Part shown: piece after piece, positions 23,265-34,625 of the stretch
Layout of the letters: each line of letters starts with the position of its first letter
Numbering within the stretch: position 1 is the first letter of the stretch
NCBI GenBank assembly: GCA_025331125.1
Contig: JAOALB010000042.1
Location: 1-64,000, forward strand
Direction: 5' to 3'
Source: Mycogone perniciosa
Taxonomy: Eukaryota > Ascomycota > Sordariomycetes > Hypocreales > Hypocreaceae
Length of the DNA stretch: 64,000 nt
Notes under the pieces: model-generated
What the model saw: the letters and a program-made list of their open reading frames with translations, nothing else
What the model was told of the DNA's origin: nothing
Database searches by the model: none
Made by a program: the position numbers and the translations under genes

Positions 23265-25200
23265 ATGGATATCTCTGATTTTGAAGAAATCAACACCACG
23301 TCGGAATTCGAAGAGGGCGGAATGTATGGTCCGACGGATGAAGGCTTTATACAGCCCAATGTCCATGACTTTGTTGGCCAGCATAAGCCGCGTGCTCCCT
23401 GGGAGGGCCGTGGAGACAAACTCATCGGGGTAGTGGATATGGGAAGGCAGGTTGTTGCTCTGCTGCCGTCGGCTTCCGCTAACGATATAACCTAGTAACG
23501 GTATCCGCTTCTCCATCTCAGATCTATCTCCTCCTCAAGCTCGTATTCTGCCTACCGTCATGGTTTACCGTTCTCCCATCTCGCTCTATGACTCACAGTT
23601 CGACCCGGAATCTGGAGAGCGAATCCCCATTCCAGGACATATTATTGAGTCGGTCTGTGCCGTATTTGCCCGTTTTCTCATCGTCTGTGGTGATTTGGGA
23701 GTCGAAACCAAAAATGTACATGTTATTGCTACGGAAGCAACACGTGAAGCTATCAACTCGACTCAGTTTATAACAGCTATCAAGGAGAAAACAGGTTTAA
23801 GTGTGCAGCTATTGCGTAAAGAGGAGGAGGGCCAAATTGGAGCTTTGGGCATCGCCAGCGGGTTCCGAAACATGCAGGGCCTTGTGATGGATCTGGGAGG
23901 TGGTAGTACCCAGATCAGCTGGATGGCTAGCCAGGGGGGGAACATCAGGATCAGCCCTCATGGAAGTTTCAGCTTTCCCTACGGAGCGGCTGCGTTGACG
24001 AAACAGCTACATGATCTGCGGAAAGGGAAGAAGAAAGACGACGGAGAAGCAGCTGTCAACGAGTTTCGAAAGGAGATGATTAAAAATTTCAGAACGGCAT
24101 ATGACCATTTGGAAATCCCAGAGGGTATGCTCGAAGAGGCTCAACGAGATGGGGGCTTCCGTATTTATCTTTCGGGGGGTGGATTCAGGGGCTGGGGATA
24201 TTTGCTACTTTTCCTCAACCAAACGGAGGGCAGACATTACCCCATCTCCATTATCAACGGGTACACCGTTGGTCGAGAACAGTTTGAGGATACAGAAACT
24301 ATGAAATCGGTTGCCCGAGCTGCCAAGAATGTCTTCCGAGTCTCGGACCGTCGACGGTCCCAAGTTCCTGCGGTGGCGTTCTTGGTCAATGTCCTTGCCG
24401 AAGCGATTCCTCACGGTATCCGGGAAGCTCACTTCTGTCAAGGAGGTGTACGGGAGGGCTATCTGTTCAGACAACTGCCCCCATCAATTCGACAACAGTC
24501 TCCGTTGGAAGTCGCCACCCGGAACTTCGCACCTGGTTCACGACGGAGCATCCAGGATTTGCTGAAGTTCTCGATCCCACAGCCGTCAAAGAACAAAACA
24601 AAGAGATTCCCAGAAGATTTTGGAGAACATGTGATTGACTCTTTTGCTAATGTCATGTACGTTCACATGTTCATGTCCAAGGAGACAGCTTCAACAGCGG
24701 CACTTTATTCGACAAGCGTGGGTGTAATGTCCACCACGCATGGGGTGTCCCATCAAGACCGTGCCCGACTTGCATTAATGCTGGAATCTAGATATCGAGG
24801 AGAATTACCACCTCGAGAAGCTGAGTTCCGTGATTCACTCGAGAAACTTATCACCCCTGAAGAAGTTTGGTGGGCAGGGTATTTGGGAAGAGTTGGGTAC
24901 TTGGTCACTCGATTGTACCCAGCTGGAAAGATTGATGAGGCAAAGCCTCGAGTCGTATTCTCGTCGGAATGGTCGTGGACACTGGGGGACCAGAAGGACA
25001 AGGAAGGCATAGCTCTAACAATCTCGATACAGAGGAAAAAGCATGACCCCGCGAAACTTAAGCAGGCTCTAACGGACAATGTCAAAGTTATCGAGAAAGT
25101 TGGGAAGAAGAAGAACTGGATCGGCAAGCATGAGCCGTGGGGCATGAAGGTCAAGGTTGACGTGGTCGAGGAAGGAATTCTTGACGACGTAGACTGTTAG
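23265..25200 (+). CDS. rtg2: RTG2-like protein, Ppx/GppA phosphatase family, with a GC-AG intron
   Basis: Two exons, 23265-23446 and 23496-25200, encode 628 residues. The protein belongs to the exopolyphosphatase/guanosine-pentaphosphatase (actin-like ATPase) family as fungal retrograde regulation protein 2, which in yeast relays mitochondrial status to nuclear genes. The N-terminal DMGSNGIRFSISDL motif is restored only if a 49-bp intron with a GC donor (AAG|GCAGGT) and a CTAG acceptor is removed; the intron contains CTAAC. The second phosphate-binding motif VMDLGGGSTQ, YLSGGGFRGWGY, and HGVSHQDRA are clear. The long C-terminal half (VWWAGYLGRVGYL) is typical of the fungal RTG2 type. It is divergent from the TOK gene. 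The first 55 residues are acidic and weakly conserved, so the ATG choice is less certain than the body. Confidence 0.9.
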
Positions 25201-25805
25201 CTGTATTGGCAGGAAGACGTACTATGATATTGCTCAAATGTCTCGTTCCCAATAATTGATGGTTTATTTACTCCTTCAAGATGATTAATTCATATTAGCC
25301 AGTCAAAAATACATGCAGCATGGAATGGTATCCTGTGTTAGGGATGACATGAGTCTCGAAGGTCAGCTTATTCGGTAGCGAGACGGACGAGTTGGTAAGT
25401 TGGTCAGCGCATACGCCAAGAACTGCAAAGCAGGGTATTATTATTGACGGTGATACTGAAGAGGTTACTTGTATAGCCTGCCGCTGCCTGAAGGCCCTCC
25501 TCTTCTGCAGGCATTTCGTAGAATTGTTAGAACAATTTTGGATGTAGGCCCTCAGCCCGACCAGGACTCAACAAATACCCATAGGGGATCAAAATCATAT
25601 ATCATGCTAAATCAAAGAAATTCCAAGGAAATTGACTAGGAAGTATCACAGATGGTCAGAAGATGTCACTAGAGAATCTAAGCCCGAGCCGACTGAGTGA
25701 TGGTAGGTACATTACGAGCAATCGACTGTGGAAACCCGATCGTTTACAATGCAAACTTGCAAACCATATACATTTTTATCTCCTTTCGTGGGCTAACATC
25801 TAGAT
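25201..25805. other. Convergent intergenic region
   Basis: About 0.6 kb between two convergent genes. No gene or repeat is recognised. Confidence 0.5.
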
Positions 25806-27464
25806 TTATGCCTGGTACACTTTTTTCCCCTCAAACCATGTCTCCTTGACCACTCCGTTAACCAGTTGCTCTGGCGTCAGTTCCACATCACATACCACGA
25901 AATCTGCCTTTAATCCTTTTTGAAGACTGCCAGTCCACTGGTCTGCAAAGGTTGAGTATGCCGACCCATGTGTTGCCCCAGCCACGGCTTGACACACGGT
26001 GAGCGCAAACTCGGGGTTGACGACCGTCTCCAGGCCAAGTTCACGATATGATCGCCTTGTCGTTGCCACATAGATATTTGGGAGGGGTGGGTGAGGAGCA
26101 GTAGGTGCGTCAGAACCGAGAGCGAGTGTGGCGCCTCCATCAGCAAATTCACGGTAGGCGAATGCGCGCTTGCATCGATGATCTCCGATGAGCCGCGGCC
26201 AGGCCCGGAGGATTGCCGGGTCTGAGTGGACGGGTTGGATAGATGCAGTGATTCCCAGTTTACCAAGTCGGGCAGCATCCTCGGCGGATGACAATTCAAT
26301 GTGCTCAATACGAGGGCGTCGTGAGCGATCTGTATTCTTCTCCAGCACATCAATGGCCATCTCGATGGTACGATCACCAATGGCATGTAGTGCCACTTGC
26401 AATCCAGACGCATGAGCTCTAGCGACGACGGGATCGAGTACCTCTTCTGCCCAAATCGGGCCAGTGGTCACTCCCGTAGAGTACGGTTCGATCAAGGAAG
26501 CTGTGCAAGCGTCAATGATGCCATCACAGATGACTTTGATTCCCACGATACGGCAGTCTGGTGTGCTCTGAGCATTAAACTCCTTGGCCAGAGCAGCCGC
26601 GTGATCGACTTGGGCTAGCACATTATCCAATGAAGGGTTAGGCTTCATCAGCCAGTATGCAGAGACTCTCATGCCCCCTAGGCCTTCCTCGTTGCGCAGC
26701 TCAATCAACGGGTCCCAAATGGTGTTGTCCATTGCCATGTCAACCATTCCAGTATAGCCGACAGAGTTGAAGGCTTTGATGGCAGCTTTGATGGCATCCT
26801 TCCTTTCATCCATAGATGCGACTCTCGCGGAAAACGGCCAAATATATTCGAACACGGCGCTCTCATTAAACACGCCGCTTAGGTTTCCGTCCTTGTCACG
26901 TTGAAAATTTCCGCCAGGAGGGTCAGGTGTATCTTTCGTGATATCCAGGACGCGGCATACCTCAGCCAAGCCTGCACTGTTACACCATGTAGTGTGCAAA
27001 TCCTTGGTGTCAATGAAAATTGGTCGAGGATCCAAATCATCAAGCAGAGTGGCATCGACGCCACCAGGTGTCATCGAATGCATCCATCCGCGACACAATA
27101 TCCGTGGAACTTCAGGATGGGCTACCGCATAGCTTTTTATTTCCTCTCGGATGTCATCCAAGTTGCGACACGCCTCTAGGCCAACCTTGTTGAGCGCCTG
27201 GCCCAACAGGAGGATATGTAGATGCCCATCAATGAAGCCAGGGAGAACAGTTTGGCCACCAAGATCTTTTATCTCAGCGCCGTCCGCTTTGGCTGCCTGT
27301 ACTACCTCGTTCGCTTCCGGGCCAACATATTGAATGATGCCATCCCTCACGACCATACACTGAGCAAAGGTTGGGGTCGCATTATCAGTGTCAGTTGGTG
27401 GGGACTGGAAGACCTTGCCGTTGACTAGCACGGTAAAGTCTGGGGAATCGTGTACTTCGCCCAT
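25806..27464 (-). CDS. YtcJ-type amidohydrolase (Amidohydro_3 family)
   Basis: Intronless gene of 552 residues, the normal length for the YtcJ-like branch of the amidohydrolase superfamily. The N-terminal beta-sandwich (VLVNGKVFQSP...GGQTVLPGFID) is followed by the metal-binding HxH in GFIDGHLH near residue 80. Next come a central TIM barrel, HAIGDR near 359, RIEHIEL, and a metal-ligand Asp in LGSDAPTAP near 447; the C-terminal TGSLQKGLKADFVVCD closes the sandwich. These enzymes are mononuclear or binuclear metal hydrolases acting on amide, formamide or related C-N bonds in the cytosol. The physiological substrate in fungi is not known and nothing nearby identifies it. Confidence 0.88.
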   Translation of the reverse strand: MGEVHDSPDFTVLVNGKVFQSPPTDTDNATPTFAQCMVVRDGIIQYVGPEANEVVQAAKADGAEIKDLGGQTVLPGFIDGHLHILLLGQALNKVGLEACRNLDDIREEIKSYAVAHPEVPRILCRGWMHSMTPGGVDATLLDDLDPRPIFIDTKDLHTTWCNSAGLAEVCRVLDITKDTPDPPGGNFQRDKDGNLSGVFNESAVFEYIWPFSARVASMDERKDAIKAAIKAFNSVGYTGMVDMAMDNTIWDPLIELRNEEGLGGMRVSAYWLMKPNPSLDNVLAQVDHAAALAKEFNAQSTPDCRIVGIKVICDGIIDACTASLIEPYSTGVTTGPIWAEEVLDPVVARAHASGLQVALHAIGDRTIEMAIDVLEKNTDRSRRPRIEHIELSSAEDAARLGKLGITASIQPVHSDPAILRAWPRLIGDHRCKRAFAYREFADGGATLALGSDAPTAPHPPLPNIYVATTRRSYRELGLETVVNPEFALTVCQAVAGATHGSAYSTFADQWTGSLQKGLKADFVVCDVELTPEQLVNGVVKETWFEGKKVYQA

Positions 27465-29677
27465 GCTTGGATTGATGTGAATAGTATTACAGGAAACGGT
27501 TAATAGGCAAAAGAGAGACCTACAGATTGCGGTATTTGACCACCTAATAGATCAAGTCTCCAGCTAGTGAAACGAGGGGCAGAAGCCGAAACCGGACAGC
27601 CAAAACCGGGCCGGGCCGATGTTCCGGGCCAAAGCCGAAGCTCCGGGGTAAGCTCCGTGATTGTAAACAGCTACAGTATACTACTACTACCAACAGAATC
27701 CGAGTTATGGACATGATTTACCTTCTTTATTACTACTCCTTATAACATCAGGTTCTCTTTAGCCCCATAAGGGTTTCAGGTTGCAGTGTACATAGTCGCC
27801 AAGCCCCTAATATCCACCCACAATATAACCACTCATACCCAACACATCTCGTAGGCCGCTAAGAAAGCCAGGACCTCCCGCAAGCATCAGTCTCATCAGT
27901 CTCACAAGAAACCTCCTCGTCGCCGATGCCCACTAGTTCTGAACATGTCCCCAGAACGACTTCACAGAGTTGAAGTTGTTTATTATATGGAGTCCAGCAT
28001 CCAGGTCTACAAACCCTCCACAGTCCCCTGGTCCCACTCAAGCAGTGCCCACATCCTGATAACCCCAGTCCAGAAGTTCCTCGTGAACCCTGTTGGCAAT
28101 ACCATCTGCATTACCATCGCCCCTCTTCCTTCCAGCACTTGAACAAGTCCTTGTAATCCCCGCATAGGCCATAGCTGCCATTGTTCCAACGTCCCGGGTC
28201 GCAGGCAGGACTTCAGGCAGTTGATAGGGCTGGCCGTGAGGGCCGCATAGTCTGGTTTTGTGTGGGTAATTTATCTGCAGCCGATGAAGAAAGGGATTTC
28301 CGATCAGTTGGTGTGACTCATCACCAACTTGAGCTCACAACTGGCATATCTGTCTCATAAGAGCGATTAATGTAGATTCAATTGGGTCTACGAAATACTC
28401 TGGCGAAAACCGCCAGTCGCCATACTTTGGAGATACAGAGACCGCTGGAGGAAGTCATTGATGGTAGCTTAATCTTACGCCGACGGCGTGCGGACAACGG
28501 GGATACGCTTGAAGCTGCTACCAACTCATCGCTGGCTGAGCTCGCTTGGATGCCATGGGCAGCCAACAACTTCTCCAAGGCTGACGCTGTAGAGTCTCTG
28601 CGAAGAGTTCGGGTTCACCATTATGACTGAAGACCGGATTAGAGTAGGTCTTGTTCTACTATCATTCAAAGCAATTCGCTCACACGCCATCCTTCTTTCA
28701 GCGCGGGCATCGTTGGTCTAGACGTCTCTCCAGCCCTCACTAAACAGAGACTCGGGCCCTTTATCACCGTTATCGCAGAGCGTCTCCCAGGCGACACAGC
28801 CGGTACATTTAAATCCCCCATGATAATAAGCCTCCACATTAAATAGTCACCCTTCATCACTGAATTGAGGTCTCTGACATAATTGTCATGTATCCCTTAG
28901 GGCTGGGTGCAACTTTTCATGCATCCGGGGCAGCGATAAGAATGCGCTGAAATGGGATCACCATGGCTATTCTCGCCTCACCAAGCTTGCTTCCGAGAGT
29001 GGTGAGGAGGCATACGTGCGCCGAACAGCGCCAACCGAGTACAGTAATGAAAATGCGCCTCATGAGAAGATCAAGGCGATATCGCAATATCTCGATGATG
29101 CAAGTCTGGATAATCTCGCTTTCTCGGGGTACATATATCTTCAAGCTAATACTCAATACCGATTGTCTGGTAGTTTAAGATCTTGCCACCTGATCAAGTT
29201 CCCCAGGGTGTCGAATTTGGCATATCCTTCACCACCCTCGAGGATATGACATGGCATTGGAGGCTGTTGGCATAGTTGAAGATAATTGCATCATTAGAAA
29301 CAACTTGTGGACAGAAAGTCCCGGGATACATTACAATGAAATAAAATTGAGAAATGTGACGAACAGCAATGCCTCTTCGGAGATTTCTCGTGATTCGACC
29401 GGTCAGAGTTGCCTTTTTGAGATTCCGGAGACCGGAGCGGAGAGAAACCCTCCGGCTCGGCACCAGATATAACGCGCCCAACGGAATTAGCCCGAGACTC
29501 AAGTATGTAATGTCTTGGCAATATGATGTGTGTCTGTGTGTGTGTCTGGTGACTGTGTCCAGAAGATAGAACGTTTTGCCTTTACATACAAGCGTTTGCT
29601 GGCTGAACTCGGATCCAACGCTCAAATCCACCCAAGGAACAGACGCAGCATCATCTCATCCATTGTCCACCACCACA
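27465..29677. other. 2.2-kb intergenic region with a degenerate coding relic
   Basis: Divergent space upstream of the amidohydrolase (minus) and the GGT-like gene (plus). Apart from the relic at 27859-28260, only short unsupported frames occur, including 28382-28630 (plus) and a GT-rich stretch near 29530. Positions 27590-27650 carry a G/C-rich run of GCCGAAACCGG-like repeats. Confidence 0.5.
27859..28260 (-). pseudogene. Degenerate remnant of a cysteine-containing secreted-type protein
   Basis: Reading the minus strand, protein-like segments follow one another across at least two frameshifts and stops: SPINCLKSC, then RWNNGSYGLCGDYKDLFKCW, then GDGNADGIANRVHEELLDWG, then DLDAGLHIINNFNSVKSFWG, then DEEVSCETDETDACG. 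The last part recalls the region after the catalytic domain in killer-toxin-like GH18 chitinases, where a GLHxxNNFxS motif occurs. That link is from memory of the family and is tentative. There is no start codon, signal peptide or intact frame, so the gene is dead whatever its origin. Confidence 0.35.
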
Positions 29678-31669
29678 ATGCCCCTCCCAAGCTCATCTCT
29701 CTATGAGGACCCCTCGTACGACATGTTCAAGTTTCCGTCGCGAAGAAGCGTTGTGCACAGCGCCGAGGGGATCGTCGCATGCACTCAGCCTCTTGCTGCG
29801 AAATGCGGTCTTGAGGTCTTGCGTGCCGGAGGCAACGCTGCTGTATGTGTGATTCCCATCGCTGGATATCTGACATGTCTCACTAACACTTCTACAGGAT
29901 GCTGCTGTGGCAGTCGGTATGTCCAAGATACCCAAGAGATGAGCGTTATTACTTGTTTACTAATGTTGCGCAGCCGCCGGGCTCAACATGACAGAGCCCT
30001 GCTCCACGGGCATCGGCGGCGACATGTTCATCCTCTTCTGGGATGCTGCAGCCAAGCGAGTGAAGGCCATGAACGGTTCTGGCCGCTCCGGCGCCAATTC
30101 CACTATCAATCACATCCGAAAAGACTTGGGGATCCAGGACGGTACTATTGGGGAGATTCCCATGAGCAGTGTGCACTCCGTGACTGTTCCAGGTGCCGCG
30201 GCTGGATGGGTTGATACGGTTGAGAGATTTGGGAGCGGGAAATTAAGCATGACTAAGATCCTCGAACCTGCCATTCGACTTGGAGAGAAGGGGTTCCCGG
30301 TATCAGAGGTGACCGGCTACTACGTGCGTATTCAACGGTTCGTTGTACTAGTATTCCCACATGCTGACGGACAGAGATAAAGTGGACGAGCGCCGAGGGT
30401 CTCATTCGAGCGGCTTCGCCCAATTTTGCGGAGATGCTAAAGACGGATCCTAATGAAAAGGACGGTTTCAGAGCTCCTCGACCTGGCGAGATCATGAAGA
30501 ACCCCACTCTAGCCAGAACATTCAGGACGCTGGCTGAGGAGGGGAAGAAGGGCTTCTACACCGGCAGAATCGCCGAGGAGCTTGTCAAAGTGGTCCGCGA
30601 TCTGGGAGGCCGCCTTGAACTGGATGATTTAAAGCACCACCTCGAGACGGGAAGCGAGCCAGTAGAGCCGATATCCCTCAAGTTCCGTGGCCAGGGGCTC
30701 GCTAAGGACTCTGCAGACACAGGCATTGAGCTGTGGGAGCACCCTCCCAATGGGCAGGGTATTGTTGCATTGATGGCACTTGGAATCATCCAAGAGCTTG
30801 AGATGCAAGGCAAGATCCCCGAATTCAAACCCCAGGACTTTAACAGTGCTGCGTACCTCCATGCCATCATCGAAGCTCTCAGGCTTTCATTCTCGGATGC
30901 CAGCTGGTACGTGGCGGATCCCAATGTCACCCCTGTGCCTATCGAGGGCCTCATCTCGCAAAAGTATCTCTCTAAGCGTGCCTCACTCTTCAACCCATCC
31001 AAGACCATGGACCTCGTCGAGCACGGCGAGCCATCATACACGTCTCCTGCCCTACAGAGCAGCGACACCGTGTACTTCACCGTCACCGACTCGCAGGGAA
31101 ATGCCGCGTCCTTTATCAACTCCAACTACGGAGGCTTTGGCACCTGCATCATCCCCAAGGGGTGCGGCTTCACCCTCCAGAACCGCGGCGCCAACTTCTC
31201 CCTTGACCCGAACCACCCCAATAAGTTGGAGCCGCGCAAGCGTCCATACCATACCATCATCCCAGGCATGGCAACTAACTTGAGCGACGGCTCGCTGCAC
31301 TCGTCATTTGGCGTCATGGGGGGATTCATGCAGCCCCAGGGCCATGTCCAAGTGTTGCTGGGCCAGATAGTTGGCAAGCTGAACCCGCAACAGGCGCTGG
31401 ATGCTCCGAGGATATGTATCGGGGCTGGCTTCCCAGAACCTGGCAAGCCGGTAGATTGGACCGTCAATGTGGAGGAAACGATGTCAGAAGGAGTCGTCGA
31501 GGGGCTCAGGAGACTCGGACACAAGATCGTAGTGGTTGGGGGAGGGCCAAAACGAGGTCTATTTGGTCGTGGACAGATCATTAGGTACACGCTTGACCCG
31601 GTAGACAAGACGCCTATATGGTCAGCAGGAAGCGACATGAGGGCAGATGGGGCAGCATATCCATTGTAA
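29678..31669 (+). CDS. Gamma-glutamyltransferase-like Ntn hydrolase (YwrD-like)
   Basis: Four exons: 29678-29842, 29898-29916, 29974-30323 and 30383-31669, encoding 606 residues. The second exon is a 19-bp microexon (GATGCTGCTGTGGCAGTCG) that completes the conserved GGNAADAAVAVAAGL motif. All three introns (55, 57 and 59 bp) are GT-AG. Family features are TEPCSTGIGGDMF, VPGAAAGWVD and the autocatalytic Thr near residue 407 in SSDTVYFTVTDSQGN, which after self-cleavage becomes the N-terminal nucleophile of the small subunit. The absence of a signal peptide and the DTVY active site place it with the GGT-like YwrD branch rather than classical secreted GGT. It probably hydrolyses gamma-glutamyl peptides such as glutathione; the true substrate is unproven. 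It ends 151 bp from the glutaredoxin gene, convergent. Confidence 0.9.
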
Positions 31670-31820
31670 GAGAGATGTTTCTCATTCGATAGGCGCAATT
31701 AATTCCCGTCCAGGGTACAAAAGGTATCTTTTCTTTGGAAACCTAGCCCACTGTTATACTTTTCCGACATGTATCGTACACTCATGCTTATTCTCATGCA
31801 TATTTCCGTCTGATATTTGT

Positions 31821-32373
31821 CTATTGCTCCTCCTTGGTATCGCTCTCAGCCTCGACGAGTACCTTGTTTTCCTCAAACAGCTTCGCCAGGTCACCGTTCT
31901 GATGCATCGAAACAAGAATGTCGCATCCGCCAACAAAGTTCTTGTCCACATACAGCTGCGGGATCGTCGGCCAGTCGGAGTATTCCTTGATGCCTTGCCG
32001 CAGCTCGGGGTCCTCAAGAACGTTGAAGGCCGCGAATTTTCCCGGGTTGACGCCCTGCAAGCCAAGGATCTGGATAGCGGCGCGGGAGAAGCCACACTGC
32101 GGTGTCTCGGGGGTGCCCTTCATGAAGAGCACAACAGGAGCTGAGGCGATGGCCTTGTCGATGGCCGAACGGGTCTCATCGGAGAGCAGGCGGATTTGGA
32201 GAGGCGTGAGAGGGGAGAAAGGGACTCGGAACGTTTGCAAAGGCGCTCGCGCTGCGGGCCGGACGGCTTGTCGGAGGACGCTCTGGATGAGTATTCAAGT
32301 CAGCAAGTGTTTCCTCAATTGCACACGCTTGATTGGACGGAATCCTTACAGAAATAACTGATCGTGAGAACAT
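31821..32373 (-). CDS. grx5: Mitochondrial monothiol glutaredoxin (Grx5-type)
   Basis: Two exons on the minus strand, 32350-32373 and 31821-32282, with a 67-bp GT-AG intron, encode 161 residues. The first exon encodes only eight residues (MFSRSVIS). With the start of exon 2 (LRQAVRPAARAP) these make an Arg-rich, acid-free mitochondrial presequence. The active site is the monothiol CGFS at about residues 71-74, with MKGTPETPQ before it, WPTIPQLYV carrying the glutathione-binding TIP segment, and GGCDIL. Grx5 transfers [2Fe-2S] clusters from the ISC scaffold to target proteins in the matrix. An alternative Met in exon 2 would lose the presequence, so the two-exon model is preferred. Its start faces that of the CoA-synthesis gene. 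Confidence 0.93.
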
Positions 32374-32625
32374 GTTTCTCAGGGTTGTGGACGCACGTTT
32401 TTGCGGTTTGCGATGCTGCGCAATGGGGGCAGAAGGTGCAGAAAAAGAGCCGGCGGGTGGTGATGCAATGACGGCCAGCTGACCAATCACCAAAAGGATC
32501 GGTAATCAGGGCACTGACAATCACTCACTTGCCTTATGATGCAGCCCTTCTTCATCCGACATAAAGCACATTTCGTCATATTTGGAATTTGACTGTGTTT
32601 GCTCAGTAGTGTCAGACAGATCTTC
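32374..32625. promoter_or_regulatory. 252-bp bidirectional promoter (grx5 / PPC decarboxylase)
   Basis: The two divergent start codons are only 252 bp apart, so the genes for Fe-S cluster transfer and coenzyme A synthesis share a compact promoter. No specific factor site can be named. Confidence 0.55.
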
Positions 32626-33412
32626 ATGGCACCATCATTAAACTCCGACGTTGGCAGAGAGGCCGTCCCTATCAACCCGGCTGAGGAGGTTGAGCTAGCC
32701 CGCAATGACAACAAGGTGCACTTGTTACTGGCTGCGTCAGGGTCGGTAGCAACTATCAAGATCCCTCAGATCATCAAGGGTTTAGCACGACACTCGAACC
32801 TGTCGATCCGCCTGGTCCTCACAAACGCCGCGGCACACTTCCTCCAAGGCCAGGCTGATGAGCAGCCAACTATCGCCGAGATCTGCCAGCTTCCCAACGT
32901 CGATGGCATATACACTGACGACTCGGAATGGGCAAAGCCTTGGGTACGCGGGGCGCCGATCCTGCATATCGCCCTGAGAAAATGGGCCGACCTGTTAGGT
33001 TAGCTGGCTGCTTCATATACAACGCACCTTGAAAGCGAGTGAGGTTAGCTAACATAGGGGACCAGTTGTCGCGCCGCTGAGCGCAAATACACTAGCCAAA
33101 GTTGTGTCAGGAATTTGCGATTCGCTCTTATGCTCAATCGTAATGGCATGGGATACAGACGGATCTGTTGACGGCAAGAGAAAGAAGATTCTAGTCGCCA
33201 CAGCCATGAACACGGCTATGTGGCGAAATCCCATCACACAACGCAATATCCGCATACTAGAGGAGGAGATGAGCGGATGGGTTGAACAGCTTCGGCCTAT
33301 AACAAAGTCGCTGGCCTGTGGTGACGTTGGCGAAGGCGGCATGGCCACCTGGGACACCATTGTGGCCGTGACAGAGGAGAAGCTTGGTCTGAATCGAGAG
33401 ACTTTGAGTTGA
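32626..33412 (+). CDS. Phosphopantothenoylcysteine decarboxylase (coenzyme A synthesis)
   Basis: Two exons, 32626-32998 and 33066-33412, with a 67-bp GT-AG intron, encode 239 residues. This flavoprotein (HFCD family; Hal3/Vhs3/Cab3 in yeast) decarboxylates 4'-phosphopantothenoylcysteine to phosphopantetheine. The FMN-binding LLLAASGSVATIKIP segment, the catalytic His in PILHIALRKW (residue 114), VVAPLSANTLAK, the substrate-recognition AMNTAMW (about 171-177) and the catalytic Cys in LACGDVG (residue 209) are all present. The usual Pro before AMN is Thr here. It lacks the long acidic tail of yeast Hal3, so it looks like a plain enzyme rather than a phosphatase inhibitor. It is divergent from grx5. 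Confidence 0.92.
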
Positions 33413-33707
33413 GATACAAGATCTAAGTATTTTCTTGTGTCGGCTCTGGGGCTGTTGAAAACACTAAGATGCTCAACACAAAAGTGCCAGCTGAGGAAGG
33501 AACCCCCTCATGAGGGTTGGGTTGGGCGCTCCTTCCCTCCACGTTTCTGCCAGACATCAGGCTATCGATATTTCGCCTCTACGCTTTCGCCTCATCTTCT
33601 CGCCTCTACATTTTACTCTTCATCTTTCAACTGTTGATCACGCAACAGCATATCAATCAACTACCTTGGCATCGCAAAATCCAATCCGCCCCGACGTTCA
33701 ATTCATC

Positions 33708-34625
33708 ATGAGTCGTTTGGCCCGTCGTTCAGATGTTTTCAACAATGCTGCAGGCCTTTCGAGCGATGGCTTATCCTCGTCTACTCTACGCGCGCGCCTC
33801 AGCAGCCAGGGACCTTCAACGGCAATGCCAGCGACATCATCTCCCTCACCAAACCACCATCTTCAGCTGCATAAATTGTACGAGCGCTTCCGCACGTGCT
33901 TCGCGGCAGCGGACTCGATCTCAGCCATCCCACGGCCCGATGGAAATAATGGAACCATCAACGGTGATGTATCCGCGCAGTTGGGAGGTGAGTCGCTTTC
34001 ATTCCGCACGCTTGCACTGATCTGGGGCTGATCAGAACGTGTAATGCAGAGTCCTTTGCTCAGGCGGGATTGAAGCTGCACACCTCTGTGGTTGAACAGC
34101 TCTCTAGAGCTCAAGACGACATTGTGTCCAAGATTTCCGAGTTCTCGCAGTTCTCTTCCTCTACCCTGACCGACCTAGACGACTTATACTCGAACCTTGC
34201 CTACCCTCTCTCTGCCACTATCTGCCACTCCACCAACTTTCCTCGTGCCACTATCGCCGCCCATCTTGCCAACGTTCAGGAACAGCTGAGACTTGCGGAC
34301 GAAGAGCTAGGCAGCCTTCGCGACGAATGGGAGGCCCATGTCCGTTCGGAAGACAAGCTTCGCCAAGAGCTGGCTAGTATGAGCAGTGAGACAACACAGC
34401 GGAAACACGGGTCCAAGTCAACTGGAGAGTACGATATGGAATCATTCAAGGGGGAGGCTGAACGCATCGTAGAAGACAAGATTCAAGCGCTTGAGGACAT
34501 TGAAATGGTCAGTAGCAACCAGCCTGGCATCAAAAGAATTCATACTGACCTCACCATGGCAGCAATACAAAGAGTGGTTACAGGCCGAAACAATGGAGAT
34601 GATGCAGTTTATCCTAGCTGATTGA
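33708..34625 (+). CDS. Coiled-coil protein of unknown function
   Basis: Three exons, 33708-33987, 34050-34507 and 34563-34625, with GT-AG introns of 62 and 55 bp, encode 266 residues. The N-terminus is Ser-rich and probably disordered (SRLARRSDVFNNAAGLSS...). The middle is helical (LYERFRTCFAAADS; LHTSVVEQLSRAQDDIVSKI). From about residue 160 there is a strong coiled coil (ANVQEQLRLADEELGSLRDEWE) extending to a short final exon (QYKEWLQAETMEMMQFILAD). No enzyme motif is present. The layout recalls small structural subunits of kinetochore or mediator-like complexes, but I do not recognise the family and assign no function. The intron joins keep phase and extend the helix, supporting a real gene. 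Confidence 0.75.

Noticed and set aside
28382..28630. 82-residue plus-strand frame starting MGLRNTLAKTASRH
   Set aside because: A similar open frame exists on the opposite strand and neither shows a family; composition is ordinary. Not enough support for a gene.
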